A stretch of 64,000 bases of DNA, from contig NZ_FNDS01000002.1 in NCBI RefSeq assembly GCF_900099785.1, positions 372,001 to 436,000 of the forward strand, in the 5' to 3' direction. This DNA comes from Pseudomonas panipatensis (lineage in GTDB: Bacteria > Pseudomonadota > Gammaproteobacteria > Pseudomonadales > Pseudomonadaceae). A program made the position numbers and the translations under genes. The notes beneath the pieces were generated by a model. It saw only the letters and a list, made by a program, of their open reading frames with translations, was not told where the DNA came from and did not search any database. Below, one piece after another: positions 15,951 through 25,705 of this stretch. Positions within the stretch are counted from its first letter, which is position 1. Each line of letters opens with the position of its first letter.

Positions 15951-17126
15951 ATGTCCGAAATCGTCATCGTCAGCGGCGCCCGTACTCCCATGGGCGGCTT
16001 CCAAGGCAGCCTGTCCGGTGTTTCCGCCGTCGACCTGGGCGCTGCCGCCATCCGCGAAGCAGTCGCCCGCGCAGGTATCCCGGCCGCCGATGTCGAGGAA
16101 GTGATCATGGGCTGCGTGCTGCCCGCCGGCCTCAAGCAGGGTCCGGCCCGCCAGGCGGCACTGAATGCCGGCCTGCCCGCCGCCAGCGGCTGCACCACGA
16201 TCAACAAACTGTGCGGTTCGGGCATGAAGGCAGTGATGCTGGCCCATGACCTGCTCAAGGCCGGCACCAACAACGTGATGGTCGCCGGCGGCATGGAGAG
16301 CATGTCCAACGCGCCCTATATCCTGGAGAAAGCCCGCAGCGGCCTGCGCATGGGCCACGGCGAGATCAAGGACCACATGTTCCTCGACGGCCTGGAAGAC
16401 GCCCGCACCGGCCGCCTGATGGGCTCCTTCGCCCAGGACACCGCCGACCAGTACGGCATCGGCCGCGAAGCGATGGACGCCTACGCCATCGAATCGCTGA
16501 AGCGCGCCCAGGCCGCGATCAAGGACGGCTCGCTGGACGCCGAGATCGTTCCGGTCACCGTCAGCACCCGCAAAGGCGACATCGTGGTCAAGGACGACGA
16601 ACAGCCGCTCACCGCCAATCTCGACAAGATTCCCACCCTCAAGCCGGCGTTCAAGAAAGACGGCAGCATCACCGCGGCCAATGCCAGCTCGATCTCCGAC
16701 GGCGCCTCGGCACTGGTCCTGATGACCGCCGAAGAAGCCGCCCGCCGTGGCCTCAAGCCGCTGGCCAAGATCGTCGGCCATGCCACCCAGAGCCAGGACC
16801 CGAGCGAGTTCACCCTGGCGCCGATCGGTGCCATGAGCAACCTGTTCAAGAAGACCGGCTGGAACAAGGACGATGTCGACCTCTTCGAAATCAACGAAGC
16901 CTTCGCCATGGTAACCATGCTGGCCATGCGCGAGCACGGCCTCGACCACGCCAAGGTCAACGTCTTCGGCGGCGCCTGCGCCCAGGGCCATCCGGTCGGC
17001 TCCACCGGCTCGCGGATCATCATCACCCTGATCAACGCGCTGCAGAAGAAAGGCGGCAAGCGCGGCATCGCCTCGCTGTGCATCGGCGGCGGCGAAGCCA
17101 CCGCGGTCGCCGTGGAACTGCTCTAA
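15951..17126 (+). CDS. Acetyl-CoA C-acetyltransferase (thiolase)
   Basis: This 391-aa thiolase catalyses condensation of two acetyl-CoA or thiolysis of 3-ketoacyl-CoA. The nucleophile is Cys88 in NKLCGSGMK; the NEAF motif (EINEAFAMVTML), the His in CAQGHPVGSTGSR and the second Cys in SLCIGGGEATAVAVE are all present. Length is standard for the AtoB/PhaA group. The CAQGHPVGSTGSR form differs from the commoner GGAIALGHPxGASGAR. It is divergent from the acyl-CoA ligase, 189 bp between starts, and could share its operator, which would tie fatty acid activation to beta-oxidation or ketone-body use. Confidence 0.93.
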   Translation: MSEIVIVSGARTPMGGFQGSLSGVSAVDLGAAAIREAVARAGIPAADVEEVIMGCVLPAGLKQGPARQAALNAGLPAASGCTTINKLCGSGMKAVMLAHDLLKAGTNNVMVAGGMESMSNAPYILEKARSGLRMGHGEIKDHMFLDGLEDARTGRLMGSFAQDTADQYGIGREAMDAYAIESLKRAQAAIKDGSLDAEIVPVTVSTRKGDIVVKDDEQPLTANLDKIPTLKPAFKKDGSITAANASSISDGASALVLMTAEEAARRGLKPLAKIVGHATQSQDPSEFTLAPIGAMSNLFKKTGWNKDDVDLFEINEAFAMVTMLAMREHGLDHAKVNVFGGACAQGHPVGSTGSRIIITLINALQKKGGKRGIASLCIGGGEATAVAVELL

Positions 17127-17140
17127 GCGTCAGCAGCAAC

Positions 17141-17176
17141 GCAAAGGGCGCGGCACCTGCCGCGCCCTTTGCGTTT
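17141..17176 (+). terminator. Rho-independent terminator after thiolase gene
   Basis: A 14-bp stem (17141-17154 with 17159-17172) and a four-base loop are followed by GTTT. It lies 15 bp past the thiolase stop; the converging LysE gene ends about 60 bp further on. Confidence 0.85.
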
Positions 17177-17237
17177 CCGTCCCGCGCGGCCAGGGCGCGA
17201 GGACAAAGGCCAGCGAGTCAGCGGCGACGGGCGCGCC

Positions 17238-17867
17238 TCAGCGCAACTCGGTGAACGCCAGCTTGATCCCCAGGCCCACCAGCACCACGCCCATCACCCG
17301 ATCGAACCAGTGGCCCATGCGGGCGAAGCCGGCACGCACGCGCTGCTGGCTGAACAGCAGCGCGACCAGGCAGAACCAGGCGGCCGTGGCGCACGCCAGG
17401 TAGACGCCATAGCCGGCCTGCACCAGCAGCGGCGTATGCGGGTTGATCACCACGGTGAACAGCGACAGGAAGAACAAGGTCGCCTTGGGATTCAGGCCAT
17501 TGGTGACGAAGCCGGCGACGAAGGCGCCACGCGGCGTCCGCAGTGCCGGAGCCGGCGCCATCTCGTCGCTGCCCGCCGCTGCCGGCCTGGCGCGCAGGGC
17601 CTTGATGCCGATGTAGAAAAGATAGGCGGCAGCCAGCCACTTGAGGCTGTTGAACAGCATGATCGACTGCGAAACGATCAGCCCGATGCCGAGCAGCGAA
17701 TAGGTGACATGGATGGAGATCGCGCAGCCGACACCCAAAGCCGTCCAGGTTCCGGCACGACGCCCGTGGCTCACGCTTTCGCGCACCACCACGGCGAAAT
17801 CCGGCCCCGGGCTGGCCACTGCCAGCAGGTGGATCAGCGCCACCGTAAGAAACTCCGCCCAGTACAT
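17238..17867 (-). CDS. LysE family exporter
   Basis: This 209-aa inner-membrane protein has six hydrophobic segments and the LysE/RhtB signature near the N-terminus (LAVASPGPDFAVVVRESVSHG). A second conserved stretch is GFVTNGLNPKATLFF. Family members export amino acids or similar metabolites using the proton gradient; the substrate is unknown here. I chose ATG 17867 over the GTG six bases upstream because the purine-rich GGGGAG/AGGAGG is then 7-10 bases away. It is divergent from hprA, 99 bp between starts. Confidence 0.88.
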   Translation of the reverse strand: MYWAEFLTVALIHLLAVASPGPDFAVVVRESVSHGRRAGTWTALGVGCAISIHVTYSLLGIGLIVSQSIMLFNSLKWLAAAYLFYIGIKALRARPAAAGSDEMAPAPALRTPRGAFVAGFVTNGLNPKATLFFLSLFTVVINPHTPLLVQAGYGVYLACATAAWFCLVALLFSQQRVRAGFARMGHWFDRVMGVVLVGLGIKLAFTELR

Positions 17868-17966
17868 ACCCACTCCCCTCCTCTTCAGCGAAAACCGTTA
17901 GGCTGACAACCTTACGCCTGTCACGATTATCCGCATTTAGCCGCACTGCAAAAGGTACAGCCACCG

Positions 17967-18932
17967 ATGAACAGCTCCCGCGCCGTCTTCCTCGACACCG
18001 CCTCCCTCGACCTCGGCGACCTCGACCTGCAACCGCTGCGCGAGGTGTTCGGCGAACTGACCCTGCACGCCGCCAGCGCCACGGACGAGATCGCTGCGCG
18101 TCTGCGCGGCGCCAGCGTGGCGATCAGCAACAAGGCGCCGATCGACGCCGCCACCCTGGCGCAATGTCCGAACCTGAAGCTGATCCTGGTCACTGCCACC
18201 GGCACCAACAACGTCGACCTGGCCGCCGCCCGCGCCCGTGGCATCCGCGTGTGCAACTGCCAGGGCTATGGCACCGCCTCGGTGGCGCAGCACGCCATCC
18301 TCCTGCTGCTGGCCCTGGCCACCCGGCTGCCCGACTATCAGGCAGCGGTGCGCGCCGGACGCTGGCAGCAGGCCACGCAGTTCTGCCTGCTCGACTTCCC
18401 CATCGTCGAACTGGAGGGTAAGACCCTCGGCCTGCTCGGCCACGGCGAGCTGGGCAGCGCCGTCGGCCGCCTGGCCGAAGCCTTCGGCATGCGCGTGCTG
18501 CTCGGCCAACTGCCTGGCCGTCCGGCGCGTCCCGAGCGCCTGCCGCTGGAGCAGTTGCTGCCGCAAGTCGATGCCCTCAGCCTGCACTGCCCACTGAACG
18601 AGCAGACCCGTGGCATGCTCGGCCAGCGCGAGCTGGACCTGATGAAGCCCGGCGCCTTCCTCATCAACACCGCGCGCGGCGGCCTGATCGACGAACAGGC
18701 GCTGGCCGATACCCTGCGCCGCGGCCACCTGGGCGGCGCCGCCACCGATGTGCTCAGCGTCGAACCGCCGAAGGACGGCAACCCGCTGCTGGCCGCCGAC
18801 ATCCCGCGACTGATCGTCACCCCGCACAATGCCTGGGGCAGCCGCGAAGCACGCCAGCGCATCGTCGCCCAGGTCGCGGAAAATGCCGTGGCATTCTTCG
18901 CCGGCCAGGCGCTGCGGGTGGTCAACGCCTGA
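17967..18932 (+). CDS. hprA: D-2-hydroxyacid dehydrogenase (glycerate/hydroxypyruvate reductase)
   Basis: This 321-aa NAD(P)-dependent D-isomer-specific dehydrogenase has the nucleotide-binding GHGELGSAVGRLAEAFG, the catalytic Arg in NTARGGLID, the Glu in DVLSVEPP and the His in TPHNAWGS. It is assigned to hprA because the next gene is rsmC, the same order I recall for PA4626-PA4627 in P. aeruginosa. It would reduce hydroxypyruvate or glyoxylate in glycerate metabolism. A terminator-like hairpin separates it from rsmC. Confidence 0.85.
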   Translation: MNSSRAVFLDTASLDLGDLDLQPLREVFGELTLHAASATDEIAARLRGASVAISNKAPIDAATLAQCPNLKLILVTATGTNNVDLAAARARGIRVCNCQGYGTASVAQHAILLLLALATRLPDYQAAVRAGRWQQATQFCLLDFPIVELEGKTLGLLGHGELGSAVGRLAEAFGMRVLLGQLPGRPARPERLPLEQLLPQVDALSLHCPLNEQTRGMLGQRELDLMKPGAFLINTARGGLIDEQALADTLRRGHLGGAATDVLSVEPPKDGNPLLAADIPRLIVTPHNAWGSREARQRIVAQVAENAVAFFAGQALRVVNA

Positions 18933-18973
18933 GCGCAGCCCGGCGCCGCACGGCAGTCGGGCGGGAAGCGCGC

Positions 18974-19004
18974 GGGCAAGCCTGCTAAGCTTGCACCCTT
19001 TTTT
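18974..19004 (+). terminator. Terminator-like hairpin between hprA and rsmC
   Basis: The stem GGGCAAGC pairs with GCTTGCaCCC (one bulged A) and is followed by six T at 18999-19004. The T tract ends one base before the rsmC ribosome-binding site GAGGAG, so rsmC needs read-through or a promoter within hprA. Confidence 0.6.
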
Positions 19005-19016
19005 CGAGGAGCCCCC

Positions 19017-20030
19017 ATGTCCAGAGGCGCCATGGACCCTTGCAGCGAAGTTCTGCTCCGCCAGGCCGAGCGTTTTTCCGGCCGCGTGTTGCTCGCCGGT
19101 CTGCCGGCCGACGGCCTGCTCGGCGAACTGCCGCACGCCCAGGGCTGGAGCTGGCACGCTGGCGAGCAGAGCCAGTTGCAGACGCGCTTTCCCGGCCGCA
19201 CGCACTTCGGCGTCGAGCCGCCGGCCGGCACGTTCGACGCCGCCGTGCTGTTCCTGCCGAAATCCCGCGAGCTGACTGATTACCTGTTCGCCGCGCTGGC
19301 CAGCCGCGTGCCCCATGGCCAGTTGTACCTGGTCGGCGAGAAACGCGCCGGGGTCGAACGCGCCAGCAAGCAACTGGCGGCCTTCGGCAAGACCGGCAAA
19401 CTGGACAGCGCGCGGCACTGCCAGCTCTGGCATTGCCCGATCGACGTGGCACCGGCGACGCCGGATCTGCTGGCCCTGGCACAACGCTACGAGCTGCCAC
19501 TGAGCGATGGCCCGCTGCAGGTCGTCAGCCTGCCTGGCGTCTTTGCCCACGGCCGCCTGGATCGCGGCAGCGCGCTGCTGCTGGAACACCTCGACGGACT
19601 GCCCAGCGGCCACCTGCTGGACTTCGGCTGCGGCGCCGGGGTGCTCGGCGCCAGCCTGAAACGGCGCTACCCGGATAGCCGCCTGACGCTGCTCGACGTC
19701 GACGCCTTCGCGGTGGCCAGCAGCCGCCTGACCCTGGCCGCCAATGGCCTGGAGGCCGAGGTCTGCGCCGGCGACGGTATCGACGCGGCGCCCTCGGCGC
19801 TGGCCGCCATCGTCAGCAACCCGCCCTTCCACCAGGGCGTGCACACCAGCTACCAGGCCACCGAACAGCTCCTGCGCGAAGCCGCCCGGCACCTCGATGG
19901 CGGCGGTGAACTGCGCCTGGTGGCCAACAGCTTCCTCAAATACCCGCCGCTGATCGAGGAACACCTCGGCGCCTGCCGGACCCTCGCCGAAGCCGACGGC
20001 TTCCGCATCTACAGCGCCAAGCGGCGCTGA
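19017..20030 (+). CDS. rsmC: 16S rRNA (guanine-N2)-methyltransferase RsmC
   Basis: This 337-aa protein has the two-domain RsmC/RlmG layout: an N-terminal degenerate methyltransferase-like domain and a C-terminal SAM-dependent domain. SAM motif I is [15 protein letters not shown] near residue 200, and the catalytic NPPF ([11 protein letters not shown]) is present. RsmC methylates G1207 of 16S rRNA on the 30S subunit. The start at 19017 is supported by GAGGAG six to seven bases upstream. Length agrees with RsmC of other pseudomonads. Confidence 0.9.
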   Translation: MSRGAMDPCSEVLLRQAERFSGRVLLAGLPADGLLGELPHAQGWSWHAGEQSQLQTRFPGRTHFGVEPPAGTFDAAVLFLPKSRELTDYLFAALASRVPHGQLYLVGEKRAGVERASKQLAAFGKTGKLDSARHCQLWHCPIDVAPATPDLLALAQRYELPLSDGPLQVVSLPGVFAHGRLDRGSALLLEHLDGLPSGHLLDFGCGAGVLGASLKRRYPDSRLTLLDVDAFAVASSRLTLAANGLEAEVCAGDGIDAAPSALAAIVSNPPFHQGVHTSYQATEQLLREAARHLDGGGELRLVANSFLKYPPLIEEHLGACRTLAEADGFRIYSAKRR

Positions 20031-20104
20031 ACGCCGGCGCCCCGCCGCGACGTCGATTGAGCCCAGGCTTGCCGACGCTCCGGGACTTGGGCAGAATGCG
20101 CCCC

Positions 20105-20243
20105 GTCCTAGGGGAGTAGTCTCCCGCGAGTGGCGCCGTCCGGCACCCTCGCCCGGCACGCGTCAACACACTTGGTCCGCAGACCATGGCGCGTGCGACC
20201 CGGGCCCGCGCCAGCGGCCCAGGGTTTGACAAGACCTATGACA
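20105..20243 (+). ncRNA. yybP-ykoY manganese riboswitch
   Basis: The region holds the two conserved internal-loop segments of the yybP-ykoY class: GGGGAGTAG at 20111-20119 and GTTTGACAAGACC near 20223-20235, with CAACA-type sequence between them (about 20164). The closing helix P1 forms between GTCCTAGG (20105-20112) and CCTATGAC (20235-20242) with one mismatch. This class binds Mn2+ and normally switches on Mn exporters. The next gene, 74 bp downstream, is a TMEM165/GDT1 exporter, which fits exactly. Confidence 0.88.
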
Positions 20244-20304
20244 CGAGCGATCTGACCCGGGGCGGGCAGATGGCGCGTGTCATGGTGATGAGTCGACCCG
20301 CCCC
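20238..20304 (+). promoter_or_regulatory. Expression platform of the Mn riboswitch
   Basis: ATGACACG (20238-20245), which includes the 3' half of P1, is perfectly complementary to CGTGTCAT (20276-20283). GGGGCGGG (20259-20266) is perfectly complementary to CCCGCCCC (20297-20304), just before the ribosome-binding site AGGAAG. The two pairings cross and cannot easily form together, so P1 formation would choose between them. No T tract is present, which favours control of translation over transcription termination. Confidence 0.55.
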
Positions 20305-20316
20305 TTAGGAAGCCTG

Positions 20317-20895
20317 ATGGAATCCCTGTTCGTCCCCATCCTGGTGGTTGCCCTCGCCGAAATCGGCGACAAGACGCAACTGCTCGCCCTCGTCCTTGCC
20401 GCGCGTTTCCGCAAGCCCTGGCCGATCATCGGCGGCATCATCGCCGCGACCCTGGCCAACCACTTCGCCGCCGGCGCCGTGGGCAAATGGGTCTCCACCT
20501 TCTTCTCCGAAGCCACCCTGAGCTGGTTGCTCGCGGCCTCCTTCCTCGCCGTGGCGGCCTGGACCCTGGTGCCGGACAAGCTCGACGACGACGAAGGCGG
20601 TCTGAAGAAGTTCGGCCCCTTCCTCACCACCCTGATCGCCTTCTTCCTCGCCGAGATGGGCGACAAGACCCAGGTCGCCACCGTGATGCTGGCCGCGCAG
20701 TACCCGCACTTCTGGCTGGTCGTGATGGGCACCACCATTGGCATGCTGCTGGCTAACGTGCCCGTGGTACTGGCCGGCAACTTCGCCGCGGAACGCCTGC
20801 CGCTGGTGCTGATCCGCCGCCTGGCCGCCAGCGCCTTCGCCGTGCTCGGCCTGGCCGCCGCCTGGCACGCGGCGAAACTCAACGGGCTGTTCTGA
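20317..20895 (+). CDS. TMEM165/GDT1 family manganese exporter
   Basis: This 192-aa inner-membrane protein has two repeats of the UPF0016 signature, ALAEIGDKTQ (E15) and FLAEMGDKTQ (E113), each in the first helix of a three-helix half. Between them is the acidic loop PDKLDDDEGG. Family members export Mn2+ (MneA of Vibrio cholerae) or exchange Ca2+/Mn2+ for protons. The upstream yybP-ykoY riboswitch makes Mn2+ export the best assignment. AGGAAG lies before the ATG. Confidence 0.9.
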   Translation: MESLFVPILVVALAEIGDKTQLLALVLAARFRKPWPIIGGIIAATLANHFAAGAVGKWVSTFFSEATLSWLLAASFLAVAAWTLVPDKLDDDEGGLKKFGPFLTTLIAFFLAEMGDKTQVATVMLAAQYPHFWLVVMGTTIGMLLANVPVVLAGNFAAERLPLVLIRRLAASAFAVLGLAAAWHAAKLNGLF

Positions 20896-20987
20896 CAAAG
20901 TCGCGCCGGCCGTCGGCATGACGGCCAATGTGCGCCTGGGTGCGCGCGTCTAGAGTCATGGCTGTCTCCCGCTGAAAGGAAGCAGCC

Positions 20988-21431
20988 ATGACCGACAAGG
21001 ACCTGAAACGCCTGGCGCACCGGCACATCGACCTGACCTGGAACAGAGGTCGCCTGGCGCTGGCCGAACAACTGCACAGCGCCGACTTTCTCTACAAGAG
21101 CACCTTCACCGCACACCCCTTGGACAGCGCCGGCTACCGCCGACTGGTAGAGGACATCCGCGCGGCCATGCCAGACCTGCAGGTGGTGGTCGAGGAATGC
21201 ATCGCCGAAGGGCGCAAGGTGTTCACTTGGAGCACCCTGATCGGCAGCATCGCTCAGCCGGCCCTGGGTTACCCGGCCAGCGACAAGGTGCTGAGCATCC
21301 CGGCCATGGCCTTCTGGGTGTTCAACAGCCAGGACCAGGTACAGGAACTCTGTACCTTGTTCGACATGGAGAGCTTTCGCACCCAGATGGGCCTGCAGAA
21401 CCGCCCCTTCGCCGAGCAGGCCCTGCCGTGA
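20988..21431 (+). CDS. SnoaL-like/ester cyclase family protein
   Basis: This 147-aa protein has an NTF2-like cone fold suggested by the opening HRHIDLTWNRGRLALAEQL, the central DIRAAMPDLQVVVEECIAEG and the C-terminal IPAMAFWVFNSQDQVQELCTL. This is the typical order in SnoaL-like ester cyclase proteins. AAGGAAG precedes the start. Bacterial members are mostly uncharacterised and have no fixed reaction. It converges with the epimerase gene, stops eight bases apart. Confidence 0.75.
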   Translation: MTDKDLKRLAHRHIDLTWNRGRLALAEQLHSADFLYKSTFTAHPLDSAGYRRLVEDIRAAMPDLQVVVEECIAEGRKVFTWSTLIGSIAQPALGYPASDKVLSIPAMAFWVFNSQDQVQELCTLFDMESFRTQMGLQNRPFAEQALP

Positions 21432-21438
21432 GCGGCCG

Positions 21439-22422
21439 CTACAGGTAGCCGTTGGCGCGGAACCAGGCGATGGCCCGCTGCAAGGTATCTTCCAGCGCCA
21501 CGCGGTTCTCGAAACCGAGTTCCTCGCGGGCCTTGTGGCCGTCGAGGAATTGTCCGCCGGCCATCACTTCGATGGCGGTGTCGTCCAGCAACGGCAGCTT
21601 GCCGGTCAAGCGGTAACGCCAGCGCCCCAGCGTCGCCAGGGCGCGCGCGCGGTGCAACGGCATGGGCGCGGGCGCCGGCTTGCCCAGCAGGCGCGCGATG
21701 GTGGCGGTCAGTTCGGCCATTTCGACGTTGTGCCCGGTGAACAGGTAGCGCTCGCCCACCCGTCCTCGCTCCAGCGCCAGCAGCAGGCCACGCCCGGCTT
21801 CGCCGGCATCGATCACATTGCGCCGCCCCGGCACATAGAGAGACATCTCGCCACGCCCGATGGCGGTGATCAGGCGTCCGGTGGTCGGGCCTATGTCCAA
21901 CTCGCCGAGCGCCATGCCGGGAATCCCGATCACCACCGGCAGGCCGCCACGGGCTTGCTCCCGCGCCTGTTCGTCCAGCGCCCATTTGCACATCACATAG
22001 GCGCTCTTGCCGGTGGGGAGCCCCTCGTAGAACAGCCCCTCGTGCCCGGGCAGGCCCTGCGGGTGCATGGGCATGGCGAACGCCGAACCGACATAGAGAA
22101 TGCGCGGCACCTTGTTGTGCTGGCAGGCGGCATAGAAGTGGTTGGTCTGGTCCAGCGCGCTGGCCACCTCCTCCTGCCAGCGGCGCGGGCGCACCGGGTA
22201 ATAGCCGGCGCTGAAAATCACCCCGTCCAGGCCACTCAGCGCTCGTTCCAGGCCGCGATAATCGAACAACTCGGCGACCCGGCATTCCGGTTCCAGGTAG
22301 GCCAGGCGCTGGATCTGCGAGGAGGGACGATGGATCAGCACCAGTTGGTGTCCGGCGGCCTTGATGGCGCGAGCGGCATGGTGGCCGAGGAGCCCGGTGG
22401 CTCCGAGTACTGCGATTTTCAC
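21439..22422 (-). CDS. NAD-dependent epimerase/dehydratase family protein
   Basis: This 327-aa extended short-chain dehydrogenase has the Rossmann motif VLGATGLLGHHAARAI at the N-terminus and a YxxxK pair in GKSAYVMCKWALDEQ near residue 145. Family members act on nucleotide sugars, dihydroflavonol-like compounds or aldehydes; the substrate is unknown. It lies 79 bp downstream of the M48 lipoprotein gene on the same strand and could be co-transcribed. Confidence 0.82.
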   Translation of the reverse strand: MKIAVLGATGLLGHHAARAIKAAGHQLVLIHRPSSQIQRLAYLEPECRVAELFDYRGLERALSGLDGVIFSAGYYPVRPRRWQEEVASALDQTNHFYAACQHNKVPRILYVGSAFAMPMHPQGLPGHEGLFYEGLPTGKSAYVMCKWALDEQAREQARGGLPVVIGIPGMALGELDIGPTTGRLITAIGRGEMSLYVPGRRNVIDAGEAGRGLLLALERGRVGERYLFTGHNVEMAELTATIARLLGKPAPAPMPLHRARALATLGRWRYRLTGKLPLLDDTAIEVMAGGQFLDGHKAREELGFENRVALEDTLQRAIAWFRANGYL

Positions 22423-22501
22423 TGGCGCTCCCTGGTGATGGACAAGCCGGCCTGTCGCCAGGCCGGCACGACGGCATTCGAACCGGCGTCGCGCGCGCGG
22501 C

Positions 22502-23323
22502 TCAATTGCGCCCCTTGGCCTGCTCGTAAAGCGGCATCACCTTGGGAATGGCGGCCTGCAGGTTGGCCATGCGCGTGCTGTCCGCCGGGTGGGTGCTGAG
22601 AATCTCCGGCGGCGCGTCGCCACCGGCCTGCCCCATCTTCTGCCACAAGGTCAGCGCGGCATTGGGGTTATAGCCGGCGCGGGCGGCCAATTCCAGGCCG
22701 ATGAGATCGGCTTCGTTCTCGTTCTCCCGGCTGTTGGGCAGGGTCAGGCTGTATTGCACCACCTGGTCGGCCAGCTGCATGCCGCCCTGCCCCAGGCCGA
22801 GCAGCGCGCCGCCGAGGCTCTCGCCCATCTGCACGGCATAGGCCCGCGACATTTGTTCGCGGCCATGTTCGCGCAGGGCGTGGGCGATCTCGTGGCCCAT
22901 GACCGCGGCAATCTCATCGTCGGTCAGTTGCAGCTTATCGATCAGGCCGCTGTAGAAAATGATCTTGCCGCCCGGGCCGCAGTTGGCATTGAGCTCGTCG
23001 CTCTTGATCACGTTGACCTGCCATTGCCAGCCTGGCGCGTCCTGGCGGAAGGCGCCGGTCTGCGGAATCAGTCGCGCGGCGATAGCCTTGACGCGCTTGG
23101 CGTCGGCGCTGTTGTTATCCAGCTTGCCGGCCGTGGTCGCCTCACCGATGGTCTTCTGGTAGGACTGCGCATACATCTGGTCGACCTGCTGGCTCGACAG
23201 CATGCTGAACATGTATTGCTGACGTTGCACCCCGACGGCGCCGCCGTTGGTGGTATTCACCGGCTGGCAGCCGGCCAGGGAAAGGGCGGCTGCCAGGGCA
23301 ATGTAACGGAAAGGATGGGACAT
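22502..23323 (-). CDS. M48 family metallopeptidase lipoprotein
   Basis: This 273-aa lipoprotein is probably in the periplasm at a membrane. The start at 23323 is supported by GGAGAG eight bases upstream. The lipobox LAGC places the modified Cys at residue 19. The zinc-protease motif is [14 protein letters not shown], with the third ligand Glu expected in [15 protein letters not shown]. Homologues (LoiP, BepA, YcaL) degrade or fold misassembled outer-membrane proteins. The order beside a chemoreceptor gene matches PA4632-PA4633 from memory. Confidence 0.9.
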   Translation of the reverse strand: MSHPFRYIALAAALSLAGCQPVNTTNGGAVGVQRQQYMFSMLSSQQVDQMYAQSYQKTIGEATTAGKLDNNSADAKRVKAIAARLIPQTGAFRQDAPGWQWQVNVIKSDELNANCGPGGKIIFYSGLIDKLQLTDDEIAAVMGHEIAHALREHGREQMSRAYAVQMGESLGGALLGLGQGGMQLADQVVQYSLTLPNSRENENEADLIGLELAARAGYNPNAALTLWQKMGQAGGDAPPEILSTHPADSTRMANLQAAIPKVMPLYEQAKGRN

Positions 23324-23500
23324 GATGGCTCTCCAGTGGCTCATTCTCCCTTGGACAGCGCGCATGGTAGGCCGACCCCGGAAAGCCGGCAACAGGACGA
23401 AAAACAAGGTGTTACAACCCATTACAAGCCCCGCCTAAGGAATTTCCGAAACGCTGCCGATACAGCGGAACAGGCCTCTCTGGTGCGCGGGTATTTCGTC

Positions 23501-25642
23501 ATGAAGTTCAAGTCGATCCAGTTTTCCGTGGTGGCGCTGGCAGGGGCCAGCGTTCTGGCAGTGGTGGCAGCGCTGGTGATCTATGCCCTGTTCGCCGGGG
23601 GACGGACCCAGGCCCTGGTGCAGGATCGCACCCAGGCGCTGCTGGAAAAAGTCATCAACGAACGCCTGGTCGCCCTCGCCCGCGCTCAGGCCAGCCAGAT
23701 CCAGCGCGAACTGGAATACCCGCTGACGGTGGTCAAAGGCCTGGCCCAGGCCAACATGCTGATGGACCAGAAGGATGCCGATGGCAAGCCGACCCTGGGC
23801 ATCAGCCGTGGCGAAATGTCCAACCTGCTGCGCCAGACCGTCGCGCAGAACCCCAAGCTGCTCGACGCCTTCGCCGGCTGGGAACCCAACGCCTTCGCCG
23901 GCCAGGACAGCCTCTACGCCGGACAGGCCAGCCAGGGTTACGACGCCAGCGGACGCTTCATGCCCTGGTGGTACCGCAAGGCCGACGGCAGCCTCACCGT
24001 GGAAGCCATGGGCAACACCCTGGAAAGTCAGAAGCTGCTGCCCACCGGTGTCCGCGAGGGCGAGTACTACCTGTGCCCGAAAGAAAAGCTCAAGCCCTGC
24101 GTGATCGACCCGGCGCCCTATGAGATGGGCGGCAAGATGGTGATGATGTCCTCGTTCAACGCGCCCATCCTGGTCAACGGCCAGTTCCGTGGCGCGGTGG
24201 GCGCCGACCTTTCGCTGGCGTTCATCCAGGACCTGCTGAAGAACGCCGACAGCGGCCTCTACGACGGTGCTGGCGAACTGGCGCTGATCTCCAGCAACGG
24301 CCGCCTGGTGGCCTACACCAAGGACGTCAGCAAGCTTGGCGAGCCGGCCAGCAGCGTCCTGGACGCGACCCAGGCGGCCAGCCTCGGCAAGCTGCAAGGC
24401 GAGGAGCCGCTGTACACCCAGGACAACGCCCACGACTCCATCGTGCTCTTCCTGCCGTTCGCCGTTGGCGATACCGGCACCCGCTGGACGCTGATGCTGG
24501 AAATTCCCCGGCAGGCGGTGCTCGGCGAGTTGAAAGAACTGCAGGGCGAACTCAAGCAACAGAGCGACGCCGACACCCTGGGCATGACCCTGGTCGGCCT
24601 GCTCATCGCCGCCATCGGCCTGCTGGTGATCTGGCTGGTCGGCCACGGCATCGCCCGGCCATTGCGCCAACTGGTCGGCATGCTCGACGACATCGCCCAG
24701 GGCGAAGGCGACCTGACCCGCCGCCTGAGCAGCGACCGGGCCGACGAGCTGGGCTCGATCGCCAAGGGCTTCAACACCTTCCTCGGCAAGTTGCAGGGAA
24801 TGATCGGCCAGGTGGTGACCTCGGTGCAGCACGTCAGCGATTCGTCGGAGCACACGGCCGACATCGCCATTCGCACCAACCAGGGCGTGCAGAAGCAGCT
24901 GGCGGAAATCGAGCTGGTGGCCACTGCCGTCCACGAGATGACCGCCACCGCCCAGGACGTGGCGCGCAACGCCACCCACGCGGCGGAAGCCGCCAGCCAC
25001 GCCGACCAGGCGGCACATCAGGGCAAACGCATCGTCGAAAGCAGCTCGGCGGCGATTCAGGCCCTGGCCACGGAGATCGGTCGCGCCGTCAGTGTGGTGC
25101 AGACCCTGGCCCGCGACAGCGAGAACATCAACGCCATCCTGGTGGCCATTCGCGGCATCGCCGAACAGACCAACCTGCTGGCGCTCAACGCCGCCATCGA
25201 AGCGGCACGCGCCGGCGAGCAGGGCCGCGGCTTCGCCGTGGTCGCCGACGAGGTGCGCAACCTGGCGCAGAAGACCCAGCAGGCCACCCAGGAAATCCAG
25301 TCGATGATCCAGCAACTGCAGAACGGCACCCGCGAAGTGGTGCAAGTGATGCAGGACAGCCAGGAGAAGACCGACGACAGCGTGCGCCACGCCAACGAAG
25401 CGGCCCAGGCGCTGGAATCGATCACTCAGGCGGTCTCGGTGATCAACGACATGAACACCCAGATCGCCAGCGCCGCCGAGGAGCAGAGCGCGGTGGCCGA
25501 GGACATCAACCGCAACGTCGCCAACATCGGCCTGGTCGCCAACCAGGTGGCCGGCGGTGCCGACGAGGCCTCGCAAGCCAGCGCCGAGCTGACCAAGCTG
25601 GCCGAGCAGCAGCGGCGACTGGTGAATCAGTTCAGGGTATGA
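23501..25642 (+). CDS. Methyl-accepting chemotaxis protein
   Basis: This 713-aa receptor starts at 23501 with a typical MCP N-terminus ([15 protein letters not shown]). The ribosome-binding site is poor and an in-frame GTG at 23483 is possible. TM1 covers about residues 10-30, the periplasmic sensor (dCache-like) 35-355, TM2 about 360-382, HAMP 383-437, and the cytoplasmic domain runs to the end. The tip [20 protein letters not shown] lies near residue 566. No CheR/CheB-binding pentapeptide is at the C-terminus ([10 protein letters not shown]). The ligand is unknown. Confidence 0.93.
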   Translation: MKFKSIQFSVVALAGASVLAVVAALVIYALFAGGRTQALVQDRTQALLEKVINERLVALARAQASQIQRELEYPLTVVKGLAQANMLMDQKDADGKPTLGISRGEMSNLLRQTVAQNPKLLDAFAGWEPNAFAGQDSLYAGQASQGYDASGRFMPWWYRKADGSLTVEAMGNTLESQKLLPTGVREGEYYLCPKEKLKPCVIDPAPYEMGGKMVMMSSFNAPILVNGQFRGAVGADLSLAFIQDLLKNADSGLYDGAGELALISSNGRLVAYTKDVSKLGEPASSVLDATQAASLGKLQGEEPLYTQDNAHDSIVLFLPFAVGDTGTRWTLMLEIPRQAVLGELKELQGELKQQSDADTLGMTLVGLLIAAIGLLVIWLVGHGIARPLRQLVGMLDDIAQGEGDLTRRLSSDRADELGSIAKGFNTFLGKLQGMIGQVVTSVQHVSDSSEHTADIAIRTNQGVQKQLAEIELVATAVHEMTATAQDVARNATHAAEAASHADQAAHQGKRIVESSSAAIQALATEIGRAVSVVQTLARDSENINAILVAIRGIAEQTNLLALNAAIEAARAGEQGRGFAVVADEVRNLAQKTQQATQEIQSMIQQLQNGTREVVQVMQDSQEKTDDSVRHANEAAQALESITQAVSVINDMNTQIASAAEEQSAVAEDINRNVANIGLVANQVAGGADEASQASAELTKLAEQQRRLVNQFRV

Positions 25643-25667
25643 CGCTGGCGTCTACTCTCGGAAGCGG

Positions 25668-25686
25668 GGGCGAGCGCGGCTCGCCC
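25668..25686. terminator. Hairpin between convergent MCP and SRAP genes
   Basis: GGGCGAGC and GCTCGCCC form an 8-bp stem with a three-base loop in the 63-bp spacer. There is only TTCG after it, so termination is uncertain. Confidence 0.4.
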
Positions 25687-25705
25687 TTCGCGCCTCGCCG
25701 AACCG

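Noticed and set aside
17937-20159. 740-codon minus-strand frame opposite hprA and rsmC
   Set aside because: Shadow frame; it also runs through the conserved riboswitch start.
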